The notes: generated from the sequence alone by a model not told the origin. Counted from the first letter of the stretch, positions 1 through 8,876 are shown. The stretch: DNA of 64,000 nucleotides from Aquisalimonas sp. 2447 (GCF_012044895.1 NZ_CP050695.1:3626501-3690500), one strand, 5' to 3'. Numbers and translations: made by a program.

Positions 1-702
1 CAATGCCAGGTCCGCCATGCCGCCGCTGGCCTGCCGTGTCAGGGTCACGTCCTGGGTCCAGAAGCGACCGTCGCCATCACGATACAGGCTGAGCACGGAC
101 ACCGGCAGCCGCACCTTCTCCAGGAGCAGCGTGGTATCGGCCCGGTTGCGAATGGCCAGGGGCGTGATTGCCCGGCAGGGCAGATGCGGGTGGTCGGCCA
201 GGTTCAGTCGGCAACGGCTGCGGGTGCCATAGCAGAGCACGCCCTCCCGGGTGTTATCCCCGAACCAGGTGTCCGACAGGCGGAAGCTGGGGAACTCCAG
301 CAGCGAGCGCGCCGGTTCCCCAACCCCGATGTTCACCCACAGGGGGTAGCTGAGGTAGAGCCGCACCGCCTCGCCGGAGGGAATGCTCAGCGGCGTCATT
401 GGGCGTGAGACAATGCCGCGGTCCGGCAGACGCACGCCGATCTGAACTACACTGCTGTCTCCGGAGACGACGAACCGCTGCTCGGAACGGTCTTCGGGCT
501 CATTGCGCTGCTCTTGCCGCTCCTCCAGCGTGACCTGGTCGTCGTACAAGTCGCCCTTGCTCTGGTGGCGGATCAGCCATTCCTGCCGGCTCCGGTGGAC
601 CGTCAAGGACAACGGGCCCACCGTCAGTGCCAGCGTGTGATCCACCGGCACGGTGAAATCACCCACCCAGGCATCCGGCCTCAGCCGCTCCACCGGGGTC
701 AT
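1..702 (-). CDS. DUF432-like protein, 3' end cut by the window edge
   Basis: Reading leftward from ATG at 702 there are 234 open codons with no stop before the window edge, so the C-terminus is missing. The visible protein starts MTPVERLRPDAWVGDF and has no signal peptide or membrane segment. The stretch around SDTWFGDNTREGVLCYGTRS resembles what I remember of the DUF432 family, whose function is unknown. Its ATG overlaps the TGA of the upstream MaoC gene (ATGA), which implies translational coupling. The frame is secure; the family name is a weak recollection. Confidence 0.6.
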   Translation of the reverse strand, partial: MTPVERLRPDAWVGDFTVPVDHTLALTVGPLSLTVHRSRQEWLIRHQSKGDLYDDQVTLEERQEQRNEPEDRSEQRFVVSGDSSVVQIGVRLPDRGIVSRPMTPLSIPSGEAVRLYLSYPLWVNIGVGEPARSLLEFPSFRLSDTWFGDNTREGVLCYGTRSRCRLNLADHPHLPCRAITPLAIRNRADTTLLLEKVRLPVSVLSLYRDGDGRFWTQDVTLTRQASGGMADLAL

Positions 703-1142
703 TGCCCGGCCTCCTCCCGCTGGATCCGGGAAGGCACCATCAACGTGGCTTCGCCGGTGACCACGCGCTTGTCGGCAACGCGGCACTCGGTACGCAGGGT
801 CACGATGTGCTTCTCGGGCATGAGCTCGGTGACTTCCGCACGGGAGACAACGCGATCGCCGATACGTACTGGAGCGCGGAAACGGAAGGACTGCTCCAGG
901 TAGATCGCTCCCGGCCCGGGCAACTGCATGCCGAGCACGGCGGAGATATAGGCACCGCTGAGCAGGCCGTGGGCGATGCGCCCCTGGAAGCGGGTGCCGG
1001 CGGCGAACTCCTCGTCCATGTGCACGGGGTTGAAGTCGGTGCTGACCCCGGCGAAATTGGCAAGGTCCGCCTCGGTGACCGTCTTGCCGAAGGAGGCGCT
1101 CATGCCCACTTCCAGTTCTTCGAAACAGTAACCCTGATACAA
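699..1142 (-). CDS. MaoC-type (R)-specific enoyl-CoA hydratase
   Basis: A 147-residue single hot-dog protein. It carries the hydratase-2 signature, with Asp36 and His41 in DFNPVHMD followed by the glycine-rich RIAHGLLSGAYISA helix. The family hydrates trans-2-enoyl-CoA to (R)-3-hydroxyacyl-CoA, which in PHA producers links beta-oxidation to polymer synthesis (PhaJ). A class I PHA synthase lies 9 kb away, so a PhaJ role is plausible, but substrate length cannot be read from sequence. A GGGAGG ribosome site lies upstream of ATG 1142. The stop overlaps the next gene's start by 4 nt, pairing it with the DUF432-like protein. Confidence 0.85.
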   Translation of the reverse strand: MYQGYCFEELEVGMSASFGKTVTEADLANFAGVSTDFNPVHMDEEFAAGTRFQGRIAHGLLSGAYISAVLGMQLPGPGAIYLEQSFRFRAPVRIGDRVVSRAEVTELMPEKHIVTLRTECRVADKRVVTGEATLMVPSRIQREEAGQ

Positions 1143-1220
1143 GAGAGATCCTCCCGTCGTCTGCGAGTGCGTGCCTGAGTGCGTCAGCCTACCGTGATCG
1201 TTGTCGCAGTGCGAAAACCG

Positions 1221-3710
1221 CTACCCTTCCTCGGCATCCTGCAGCAGTCGCATGGGCGAGACGCGGTACAGCCGCCGGGTCGCGAGCAGCCCCGCCAGGG
1301 CGACGACCACGGCCCCCACCAGCGCACCGATCAACGGGAACCACGGGTTGAAGGCGTAATCCAGCTCGAACAACTGGCGACCGATCACCACGCCGGCAAT
1401 GGTCGCGGCGGCGCCTGCCAGCAGCCCGGCCACACCGCCCAGCAGGAGGAACTCGACCCCCGCCAGGCGCCGGATCAGGGCGCGCCGAGCGCCCATGGAC
1501 CGCAGCAGCGCACTCTCGAACTGGCGCTCCTCGCGGGTGACCTGCAACGCCGCCAGCAGCACCACCAGCCCCGAGAGCAGGGTCAGGAAGGCCATCAGTT
1601 CCACCACCCGGGCGCCCTGCTCCATGATCCCGCGCACGGTGTCGAGGATGGCGTTGACGTCGATCAGGGTCACACTGGGAAACTCCCGCACTAGCTGCCC
1701 CACCAGCGCGGACTGCTCGGAGGGCAGGTAGAAGCTGGTGATGTAGGTGGCCGGGGCGTCGTCCAGCAGGCCCGGGGCCGCCGCGGCGAAAAAGTTGACG
1801 TTGAAGCTGTCCCATTGGACGGCGCGGACGTTGGTGATGGGTGCGCTGTAGCGCTGGCCGGCCACCTCGAAGTGCAGCACGTCGCCCACGCCCACCCCCA
1901 GGCGCTCCGCCATTTCCTCCTCCAGGGAGAACTGCTCGGCGTCACCGGTGTCGGCGTTCCAGAACTCGCCGGCAACCACGCGGTTGTCCTCCGGCAGATG
2001 CTCCAGCCAGGAGAGGTTGAACTCCCGGCCCACCAGGCGCTGGGTGCGCGGCTCATCGAAGTCCGACGGACTGATGTCACGGTCGTTGATGCCCACGAGA
2101 CGGCCGCGGACCATGGGGTAGACGCTGCTCTCGAGGCCGGCGTCGTCCAGCCTGGCCGCCAGATCGTCCACCTCTTCGGGCTGGATGTTGATCAGGAAGT
2201 AGTTGGCGGCATCCTCCGGGACGCCCTCCTGCCAGGTGGCCAGCAGGTCGTTGCGCACCAGGGTAAGCAGCAGCAGCGCCGTGAGCCCCAGCCCCAGGGC
2301 CATGATCTGGATGGAAGCAGTCCAGGGGCGACGCACCAGCCCGGAGAGCAGCAGCGAGGCGCTGCCGCGCCGGCCCCGGCCCATGCGCAACAAGGCGATC
2401 ACGGCGGCGGCCGCCAGGCCCAGGGCGGCCAGCGCCCCTAGCACGGCGCCGAAGACGTAGACGCTCAGCACCAGGTCGCCGGCCTGCCACCACATCAGGC
2501 CGAACACCGCCAGTAGCGCGACCACGTAGACGCCGGCGCCCCGGTAGACGTGATCCCCCAGATCCCGCCGCAACACCCGCAACGGCGGGACGCGCTTGAG
2601 ACGCAGCACCGTGGGTATGGCGAAACCGAGCAGGATCACCTGAGCGGTGAGCAGGCCGATGACACCCGGGCGCCACGAGGGAGCGGGCAGATCCGGCAGG
2701 TATTCGGCCACCAGCGCCAGCATCAGCAAATGCACCAGGTAACCGAGTACCGTCCCCGCAAGCCCAGCAAACAGGCCCAGCCAGGCCATTTTCCAGGTGA
2801 GCATGGCCACGATCTGGCGCTGGGTGGCGCCCAGGCAGCGCATCACCGCCACGCGATCCAGATGACGGGCGGCGTAGCGGCGGATGGTCAGCAGCATGGC
2901 CACACCGCCGACGATCACCGTCAGCAGTGCACTCAGGCCGAGGAAGCGCTCAGCCACCTCCATGGCCTGCGCCACCCCGGGCTGTTCCTGGCCGGGTGCC
3001 TCCAGCGCGGCGTCATCACTGAGTTCCGGCTCGACCTGCCGCGCCCATGCACTGACGGCGTCGGCATCGCCGGCCACCAGCAGCCGGTGGCGCACGCGAC
3101 TGGCCTCCTGCAGCAGTTCGGTCCCGGCAACATCATCCAGGTGCATCATCACCCGTGGGGCCAGGCTCTGAAAGCCACCGCCGCGGTCGGGCTCCAGGAA
3201 CAGGACCTGACCGATGGTCAGGGTCGAGGCGCCCAGCTCAATGGTGTCGCCGGGCTCCAGCTCGAGTTGCAGCAGCACCCTGGGCTCCACCCAGACCTCC
3301 CCGGAGGACGGAACCCCCTCTGCCGGCTGGCGCTGGGCATCGGCGTCGGGTCCGATTTCCAGTTCACCGCGCAGGGGGTAGGCCCCGCCCACGGCCTTGA
3401 CCGCGGTGAGCAGAGTGTCGTCGCCGGACAGGATGACACTGGTGAACTCCAGGGTCCGCGTGGTTTCCAGGCCCAGGTCCAGGGCGCGGCTTTCCAGTGC
3501 CGTGGGTATTTCCGCGGTACTGGAGATGGCACGGTCCGCACCCAGCAGTTCCGAGGCCCGGCCTTCGGTGCCGGCGGCTACCCGATCCGCCAGCCAGGCA
3601 ACGGCGGTGATGGCAGTGACGGCGAGCACGACCGCGGTGGCCAGCAGACGCAGCTCGCCGGCGCGCCAGTCCCGTTGGAGCAACCGCAAGCCCTGGCGCA
3701 TGGCCCTCAT
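1221..3710 (-). CDS. FtsX-family ABC transporter permease (YbbP-like)
   Basis: An 829-residue inner-membrane permease. An N-terminal membrane segment (about 20-42) is followed by a large extracytoplasmic domain. A first FtsX block starts near residue 250 (GLSALLTVIVGGVAMLLTIR), central membrane helices follow, and a second FtsX block ends in VSPMRLLQDAEEG. This two-FtsX layout is that of YbbP-type exporters, which work with a LolD/MacB-like ATPase. The ATPase gene ends inside this gene's first codons (4-nt ATGA overlap), so the two are made together. Proximity to tesA is the same as in Escherichia coli ybbAP-tesA. The substrate is unknown. Confidence 0.88.
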   Translation of the reverse strand: MRAMRQGLRLLQRDWRAGELRLLATAVVLAVTAITAVAWLADRVAAGTEGRASELLGADRAISSTAEIPTALESRALDLGLETTRTLEFTSVILSGDDTLLTAVKAVGGAYPLRGELEIGPDADAQRQPAEGVPSSGEVWVEPRVLLQLELEPGDTIELGASTLTIGQVLFLEPDRGGGFQSLAPRVMMHLDDVAGTELLQEASRVRHRLLVAGDADAVSAWARQVEPELSDDAALEAPGQEQPGVAQAMEVAERFLGLSALLTVIVGGVAMLLTIRRYAARHLDRVAVMRCLGATQRQIVAMLTWKMAWLGLFAGLAGTVLGYLVHLLMLALVAEYLPDLPAPSWRPGVIGLLTAQVILLGFAIPTVLRLKRVPPLRVLRRDLGDHVYRGAGVYVVALLAVFGLMWWQAGDLVLSVYVFGAVLGALAALGLAAAAVIALLRMGRGRRGSASLLLSGLVRRPWTASIQIMALGLGLTALLLLTLVRNDLLATWQEGVPEDAANYFLINIQPEEVDDLAARLDDAGLESSVYPMVRGRLVGINDRDISPSDFDEPRTQRLVGREFNLSWLEHLPEDNRVVAGEFWNADTGDAEQFSLEEEMAERLGVGVGDVLHFEVAGQRYSAPITNVRAVQWDSFNVNFFAAAAPGLLDDAPATYITSFYLPSEQSALVGQLVREFPSVTLIDVNAILDTVRGIMEQGARVVELMAFLTLLSGLVVLLAALQVTREERQFESALLRSMGARRALIRRLAGVEFLLLGGVAGLLAGAAATIAGVVIGRQLFELDYAFNPWFPLIGALVGAVVVALAGLLATRRLYRVSPMRLLQDAEEG

Positions 3711-4393
3711 GCCGCCACCAGCTGGCCGCCGTCCAGATGGAGTACCCGCTGGCAGCGCTGAGCCAGGGCCGGGTCATGGGTGACCACCACCAGGGTCGTA
3801 CCCTGAGCGCTGTTGAGCTCGAACAGCAGGTCCTGGATGCGCTCGCCGGTGGCACGGTCCAGATTGCCCGTGGGTTCGTCGGCAAACAACAGCCTGGGGG
3901 CGCTGACGAATGCGCGGGCGATGGCCACGCGCTGCTGCTCACCACCGGAGAGCTGTTTGGGATAATGGCCGGTGCGGTCCTGCAGCCCGACACGCTCCAG
4001 AGCGCGATGCGCGGCGCCCTCGGCATCCGGGCGCTCGGTCAGCTCCAGGGGCATCATCACGTTCTCCAGGGCAGTGAGGCCGCCCAGCAGATGGAACGCC
4101 TGGAACACGAAACCGATCTGCTCGCCACGGACACGGGCCCGCTGATCCTCATCCAGCGCCGTCAGCTCGGAGTCGCCCACGTAGACGCGGCCCTCGGTGG
4201 GCACGTCAAGCCCCGCCAGCAGGCCCAGCAGGGTGGACTTCCCCGAGCCCGATGCCCCCAGAATGGCGAGCGTTTCACCGCCATCAATGGCAAGATTGAT
4301 GTCCTGAAACAGGCGAATGACACCTTCGGGACCCTGAAACACCATGCCCAGATTTTCGGTTCGCAAGACGTTGCCCGGCTGCTGGTCCACCAT
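3707..4393 (-). CDS. ybbA: ABC transporter ATP-binding protein (YbbA-like)
   Basis: A 228-residue cytoplasmic ATPase that energises the permease encoded next. Walker A is [11 protein letters not shown], the signature is [15 protein letters not shown], Walker B is [12 protein letters not shown], and the switch His is in VVVTHD. Size and motifs match the LolD/MacB/YbbA subfamily. I start at ATG 4393 ([16 protein letters not shown]); the frame stays open to 4477, but the extension has no homology-like features. This ATG overlaps the tesA ATG on the other strand by two bases, so each promoter must lie inside the opposite gene. Confidence 0.9.
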   Translation of the reverse strand: MVDQQPGNVLRTENLGMVFQGPEGVIRLFQDINLAIDGGETLAILGASGSGKSTLLGLLAGLDVPTEGRVYVGDSELTALDEDQRARVRGEQIGFVFQAFHLLGGLTALENVMMPLELTERPDAEGAAHRALERVGLQDRTGHYPKQLSGGEQQRVAIARAFVSAPRLLFADEPTGNLDRATGERIQDLLFELNSAQGTTLVVVTHDPALAQRCQRVLHLDGGQLVAA

Positions 4394-5018
4394 GCGTTGC
4401 ACGCTCCTGATTCGGTTCAGTGTTGCGATACTGCTGCTGTTGTTGCTGACCCCGGTGCAGGCCGGGGAACGGACCATCCTGGTGCTGGGCGACAGCCTCA
4501 GCGCCGCCTACGGCATGGATCGGGACCAGGGCTGGGTGGCCCTGCTGGACCAGCGCATGCGCCAGGAGGGCTACGACTGGCGCGCCGCCAACGCCAGCAC
4601 CAGCGGCGACACCACGCGCAACGGCCTCAGCCGGCTGCCCCGGGCGCTGGAACAGCACGAACCGGCCATCGTCGTCATTGCCCTGGGCGGTAACGACGGC
4701 CTCCGCGGCGTCAGCCCCGGGGAGATCGAGAACAATCTCCAGCGCATGGTCGATACGGCCCGGGAGAGCAGCGCCCGGGTCCTGATCGCCGGCGTGCGCA
4801 TCCCCCCGAACTACGGTCGCGCCTATACCGACCGTTTTGCCGACACCTTCGCCAATGTTGCCACGGAAAACGATCTGCCGCTCGTGCCCCGGATTCTCGA
4901 CGGTGTCGCCGAGGATTCGTCGCTGATGCAGTACGACGGCATCCATCCCGGCGTCGAAGCGCAGGAGCGCATCCTGGACAACATCTGGTCGGAACTGAGA
5001 CCAATGCTGGAGGAGTAA
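4392..5018 (+). CDS. tesA: Periplasmic acyl-CoA thioesterase/lysophospholipase TesA
   Basis: A 208-residue SGNH hydrolase. A signal peptide (residues 1-24, [20 protein letters not shown] with cleavage after VQA) is followed by block I GDSLSAAYGM with Ser35 as nucleophile, block III GGNDG, and block V YDGIHPG with the Asp/His pair. The family hydrolyses acyl-CoAs, lysophospholipids and other esters in the periplasm. The ATG at 4392 gives a perfect signal peptide; an in-frame ATG at 4344 would add 16 residues and spoil it. Divergent from ybbA, as in E. coli, with start codons sharing a CATG. Confidence 0.93.
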   Translation: MRCTLLIRFSVAILLLLLLTPVQAGERTILVLGDSLSAAYGMDRDQGWVALLDQRMRQEGYDWRAANASTSGDTTRNGLSRLPRALEQHEPAIVVIALGGNDGLRGVSPGEIENNLQRMVDTARESSARVLIAGVRIPPNYGRAYTDRFADTFANVATENDLPLVPRILDGVAEDSSLMQYDGIHPGVEAQERILDNIWSELRPMLEE

Positions 5019-5045
5019 GGTTCCCGGCGCCGGTGGCACCCGATC

Positions 5046-5215
5046 GGCGGACCTGAAGGTCCGCCCTACGATGCTCACCCTGCGCGGGCTCTGGGAGATC
5101 GCGACTGACGTCGCTCCCACAATTTTAGGGTGGACCTTCAGGTCCACCATTCCGCGGTTCGACCAACCACCACGGTTCGCATGTCCCAGAAGGTGGACGT
5201 GAACGTCCACCCTAC
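5046..5215. repeat. Cluster of four REP-like palindromes
   Basis: Four short dyads lie between tesA and rdgC: about 5046-5070 (GGCGGACCTGAAGGTCCGCC then CTACG), 5097-5120 (GCGACTGACGTCGC flanked by CCCAC), 5126-5148 (TAGGGTGGACC-TTCA-GGTCCACC) and 5192-5215 (GGTGGACGTGAACGTCCACC then CTAC). All share a stem of 7-9 bp, a central TTCA/TGAA-type core, and a TAGGG or GTGGGAG tail on one side. The last one supplies the TAG stop of rdgC. Likely REP/BIME-type elements, possibly also acting as terminators for the convergent genes. Confidence 0.85.
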
Positions 5216-6117
5216 CCCTGGTCGTCGGTCATGACCTCCAGCAGCCGCGGCATGAGGCGGGAGAGCTCCAGGCTCATGATGGCGAAATCGCTGTCGAAGC
5301 GTTCGGCGTCGGTGTTGGTCTCGGTCTCGGCGCGTTCGTCCTGGACAGCGTCCAGGAAACGCAGGCGCTTGAGGCTCATGTCGGCGTCCAGGACGAAGCT
5401 GACCCGGTCCTGCCAGGTCAGCGCCAGCCGGGAGACGCGCTTGCCGGCCTTGAGGTGGTTCTTGACCTCGGCCGACGACAGATCAAGGCGCTTGCAGCGC
5501 ACTTCGCCGCCTTCCAGTTCCGGATCCACCAGCACGCACTCGTCGCCCAGTGCGAAATCCGACGGCGGTGCATCCCGGGTGAGCCAGCGGGTCATCACCG
5601 CCTGGGGGGCAGTGTCCGCCTCCGGCGGCTGCACCGGGAAAGTGCCTAGCACGTCACGCAGGCGCTCGGTGAACTCCTCGGCCTTTTTCCAGGTGGCGGC
5701 GTCCACCAGCAGCCAGCCGTTGCGGGTGTCGATATAGCCGAAGGTGCGCTTACTCCGGCTGAATGCGCGGGGCAGGAGGTCCAGAACGATCTCGTCCTTG
5801 AGACGGTCCTTTTCCTTCTTGCGCACCTTGCGGTCTTCCTGCGCCTCGATGGCCTGCACGCGCTCGTCCAGGCTCTCGCGGATGACGCCGGCGGGCAAAA
5901 GCTTGCTCTCCTCCTTGAGCGCCAGCATCAGGCACGGCCCGGTGGGATGCACCAGCTGGGTGGCGCCCTCGCCCAACGGCGGGCTGAAGCCGCCGGATTC
6001 CATGTCCAGCCGGCCGCAGGGTTCGAAGCCGTCGCGCGCCAGGCGCTCGTCCAGGCTCTCGGCGTCGTAGGGGAAGTCCTGTTCCAGGGTGTAGAGGCAG
6101 ACGTTCTTGAACCACAT
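5212..6117 (-). CDS. rdgC: Recombination-associated protein RdgC
   Basis: 301 residues, close to the 303 of E. coli RdgC, with the typical start MWFKNVCLYTLEQDFPYDAE and collinear motifs throughout (FSRSKRTFGYIDTRNGWLLVDA in the middle, then LALTWQDRVSFVLDADMSLKRL). RdgC forms a ring around DNA and limits RecA access during recombination and replication restart. It acts in the nucleoid. It stands alone, flanked by palindromic repeats on both sides. The final stop TAG is part of a palindromic repeat (TAGGGTGGACG), so the element inserted at, or created, the gene's end. Confidence 0.93.
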   Translation of the reverse strand: MWFKNVCLYTLEQDFPYDAESLDERLARDGFEPCGRLDMESGGFSPPLGEGATQLVHPTGPCLMLALKEESKLLPAGVIRESLDERVQAIEAQEDRKVRKKEKDRLKDEIVLDLLPRAFSRSKRTFGYIDTRNGWLLVDAATWKKAEEFTERLRDVLGTFPVQPPEADTAPQAVMTRWLTRDAPPSDFALGDECVLVDPELEGGEVRCKRLDLSSAEVKNHLKAGKRVSRLALTWQDRVSFVLDADMSLKRLRFLDAVQDERAETETNTDAERFDSDFAIMSLELSRLMPRLLEVMTDDQG

Positions 6118-6182
6118 TGCGGGGTGTTCCTTGTCGGTTTCGGATTGATGGTCCGGGCGGCTTCAGGCCACGTCGGCGTACC

Positions 6183-6342
6183 GTAGGGCGGACCTTCAGG
6201 TCCGCCGGAAAAAGACATGCAAGCCAAGGAGGGCCATCGAAGCTCGATCGGCGGACCTGAAGGTCCGCTCTACCGCTTCCTTTACATGCAGGCCGAAGCG
6301 GCTCGATGCGACGCAGTTTCGGTGCATCAAGATGCACCCTAC
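6183..6342. repeat. Two-arm palindromic element with conserved spacer, plus a third palindrome
   Basis: An arm at 6183-6206 (GTAGGGCGGACC-TTCA-GGTCCGCC) and its inverted partner at 6250-6273 (GGCGGACCTGAAGGTCCGC then TCTAC) flank a 43-nt spacer containing GCAAGCCAAGGAGGGCCATC. Each arm is itself a palindrome. A third dyad, GGTGCATCAAGATGCACC followed by CTAC, lies at 6321-6342. The whole 241-nt gap between purK and rdgC holds no gene. The spacer recurs at 46236-46278. Confidence 0.85.
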
Positions 6343-6358
6343 GGTCTCCTACGGAGAT

Positions 6359-7504
6359 TTAGATCCCAGTGTCCGTCAGGGCCGCGCGGGCGGCCAGGGC
6401 GCGGGTGCGGGCGTCGTCACGGTCGCTGCCGAAGGCGACCATGTGGCCCATTTTGCGGCCGGGCTTGGGTTCGCGCTTGCCGTACAGGTGCAGTTTCACC
6501 TGCGGATCCCGCAGGGCACGGGCCCAGTCCGGCTCGCCGGCGCTCCAGAGATCGCCCAGCAGGTTGACCATGGCCGCCGGGCGCAGCAGCTCGGTACTGC
6601 CCAGGGGCAGGCCGCAGGCGGCGCGCACCTGCTGCTCGAACTGACTGGTGACACTGGCATCGAAGCTGAAATGCCCGGAGTTGTGCGGCCGCGGCGCCAG
6701 CTCATTGACCAGGAGTTCGCCGTCGGCGCGGAGGAAGAATTCCACGCACAGCACACCCACCACGTCCAGGCTCTCCATGATTCCCCGCGCCACCTCCACG
6801 GCCCGCTCGCGCACCGGCTGGGTCACGGGGGCATCGGGCACGGAGACGTCCAGGATGTGGTTACTGTGGTCGTTGGCCACCACACCCCAGTGCGCAAACG
6901 CGCCGTCCAGCCCGCGGGCGGCGATCACGGAGACCTCGCAGTCGAAATCCACCAGGGTCTCCAGGACCGCCTCGCCGGAGCCGATGCTCTGCCAGGCGGC
7001 ATCGATGTCGGCCTCCGTCCGGATCACGGCCTGCCCCTTGCCGTCGTAGCCGAAGCCGGCAGTCTTGAGCACGGCGGGCAGGCCCAGCTCGTCGATGGCC
7101 CCATCCAGCGCAGCGCGGTCGGGGATCTCCCGGAACGGCGTCACCGGGAAGCGGTTATCCCGGAGAAAGCGCTTCTCCCGCAGCCGGTGCTGGCAGACAT
7201 GGAGCACCCGCCCCGCCGGTCGCACCGGGGCGTGGCGCTCCGCGCACTCGGTGGTGGCCGAGGGCACGTTCTCGAACTCGAAGGTCACCACGTCCACGGA
7301 CTGGGCGAAGGCGGTGACGGCATCCAGGTCCTCGTAGGCGGCGGTGAACTCACGGTCCGCCAGGTGGCCGGTGGGCGTATCCGTATCCGGCGACAGGGTG
7401 TGCACGCGATAGCCCAGACGGCGGGCAGCGGAGGCCGCCATGCGCCCGAGCTGGCCGCTACCGAGAATGCCGATGGTGGCGCCGGGGAGAATCACCTGAC
7501 TCAC
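6359..7504 (-). CDS. purK: N5-carboxyaminoimidazole ribonucleotide synthase
   Basis: A 381-residue ATP-grasp enzyme that carboxylates AIR to N5-CAIR using ATP and bicarbonate in purine synthesis. The N-terminal [10 protein letters not shown] nucleotide motif, [22 protein letters not shown] and [12 protein letters not shown] are all PurK hallmarks. The start is GTG at 7504, overlapping the purE stop (GTGA), which gives the expected N-terminus [17 protein letters not shown]; a longer open frame upstream is the purE gene read out of frame. Co-transcribed and translationally coupled with purE. Confidence 0.95.
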   Translation of the reverse strand: MSQVILPGATIGILGSGQLGRMAASAARRLGYRVHTLSPDTDTPTGHLADREFTAAYEDLDAVTAFAQSVDVVTFEFENVPSATTECAERHAPVRPAGRVLHVCQHRLREKRFLRDNRFPVTPFREIPDRAALDGAIDELGLPAVLKTAGFGYDGKGQAVIRTEADIDAAWQSIGSGEAVLETLVDFDCEVSVIAARGLDGAFAHWGVVANDHSNHILDVSVPDAPVTQPVRERAVEVARGIMESLDVVGVLCVEFFLRADGELLVNELAPRPHNSGHFSFDASVTSQFEQQVRAACGLPLGSTELLRPAAMVNLLGDLWSAGEPDWARALRDPQVKLHLYGKREPKPGRKMGHMVAFGSDRDDARTRALAARAALTDTGI

Positions 7505-7989
7505 GGCAGGCTGTCCTCCCGCACCTTGCGCGCCTGATGCTCGCGGAAGGCGTGCAGGCGCTGGCGCAGATCCGGGCGGCTGTTGGCCAGAATGGACACG
7601 GCGAACAGCGCGGCATTGCGGGCGCCGGCAGTGCCGATGGCCAGCGTGCCCACGGGCACGCCGGCGGGCATCTGGACGATGGAATAGAGCGAATCCAGGC
7701 CCTTCATGGTCCGGCTTTCCACGGGCACGCCCAGCACCGGCAGCGTCGTCTGCGCCGCCACCATGCCCGGTAGATGCGCGGCCCCGCCGGCACCGGCAAT
7801 GATCACCTCCAGTCCGCGCTGCTCCGCCTCGGCGGCGTACTCTGCCATCCATGCCGGCGTCCGGTGTGCGGAGACGATCCGGCACTCATGGGCGACGTGG
7901 AACTCGCTGAGGACCTCGTCGGCGTGGGCCATGGTGTCCCAGTCGGACTTGCTGCCCATGATCACGCCTACCAGGGGTTGCTGCGTCAT
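7501..7989 (-). CDS. purE: N5-carboxyaminoimidazole ribonucleotide mutase
   Basis: A 162-residue class I PurE that moves the carboxylate of N5-CAIR to C4, giving CAIR. The signature GSKSDWDTM binds the substrate phosphate. SAHRTP and [11 protein letters not shown] complete the active site. It is the promoter-proximal gene of the purEK pair; the TGA overlaps the purK GTG. The upstream 50 nt separate it from the hydrolase gene on the same strand. No purine operator was recognised with confidence. Confidence 0.96.
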   Translation of the reverse strand: MTQQPLVGVIMGSKSDWDTMAHADEVLSEFHVAHECRIVSAHRTPAWMAEYAAEAEQRGLEVIIAGAGGAAHLPGMVAAQTTLPVLGVPVESRTMKGLDSLYSIVQMPAGVPVGTLAIGTAGARNAALFAVSILANSRPDLRQRLHAFREHQARKVREDSLP

Positions 7990-8039
7990 AACGGTTATCC
8001 CCGGGAAAAACCCGGAATTCTACCACCGTTCCGTCGGCA

Positions 8040-8876
8040 TCAGGGAGTGCAGGGTTGCCTGGCCGCCGTGAAGCGGCGAATGTCCTCCACCACCCCCGGC
8101 AGATCGTCCTGATGGGGCGAGTGTCCGGCGACGGCGTGAATGCGAAGCCGGGAATCCGGCGTGCGACGATGGACGTAGCGCGCCACCTCCATGCCGTAGA
8201 AACTGGCCGCGCCGTAGATCAGCAGTGTCGGCACCTGGACCTGCGGTAGCACATCGCGGTAGTCCTGCCAGGAAAAACTCTCCCAGGCGCGGATCCAGGG
8301 CGCCGGCTCCAGGGCTTCCAGACGCCGGCGCCGGGTCTCGCGGAACATGGCTTCAAGGCGGGCGGCGCCGCTGCCGGGCGCGACGCGTCGACCACGAGAG
8401 ATGACGTCCATGGCAGCGGCGGGAAAATCCTGCCACATCCAGTCGATGAGGGCGCGGTTGCTCTCCGGCGGGAAGCCGCCTTCCAGCCCCAGCGCCCAGT
8501 CTTCGCCGGTGACCATGCGCGGGGTCTGGTCCACCAGGCAGAGAGTCGTGAGGTCACTGCAGCCATGGCGCCGAACATACTCCCAGCAGGTCAGCGCGCC
8601 CATGGAATGGCCCAGCACGCTGGGGCCCTGCGGCGCCAGCGCCGCCACCAGTGCCCGCAGGTCGTCCGCCATGGCGGCAATGGTGGGGTGGTCGTGGTGC
8701 CACGGCCGCGCCTCCCAGATGTAGCAGGTGTGCTGATCGGCGAGGCGCTGGATCACCGGCTGCCAGTCGGCGGGTGTCGCCAGCCAGCCCGGGACGATGA
8801 TCAACGGCGGGCCGCTGCCGGTGCGCTGCACCGGCAGCGACAGACCATCAAGGCTTGTCAGTCGCTCCTGCTTCAT
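8040..8876 (-). CDS. Alpha/beta-fold hydrolase
   Basis: 278 residues of an alpha/beta hydrolase. The oxyanion-hole strand is LIIVPGWLATPADW, the nucleophile elbow is GHSMGAL (Ser), and the likely acid and histidine fall late in the sequence (His in AVAGHSPHQDD). There is no signal peptide, so it is cytoplasmic. The fold includes BioH-like esterases and many unassigned enzymes, so the substrate is open. I prefer ATG 8876 (MKQERLTSLDG); a GTG at 8933 would add 19 residues of low-complexity sequence. It is divergent from the small gene at 9021, with a CRP-like site between them. Confidence 0.85.
   Translation of the reverse strand: MKQERLTSLDGLSLPVQRTGSGPPLIIVPGWLATPADWQPVIQRLADQHTCYIWEARPWHHDHPTIAAMADDLRALVAALAPQGPSVLGHSMGALTCWEYVRRHGCSDLTTLCLVDQTPRMVTGEDWALGLEGGFPPESNRALIDWMWQDFPAAAMDVISRGRRVAPGSGAARLEAMFRETRRRRLEALEPAPWIRAWESFSWQDYRDVLPQVQVPTLLIYGAASFYGMEVARYVHRRTPDSRLRIHAVAGHSPHQDDLPGVVEDIRRFTAARQPCTP

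Noticed and set aside
6217-6567. Small frames reading GGPEGPPYG or MSHLGL through repeats (also near 46074-46277, 58285-58400 and 63571-63858)
   Set aside because: They are translations of the palindromic elements and their spacer. The shared peptide comes from the repeated DNA, not from a protein family.
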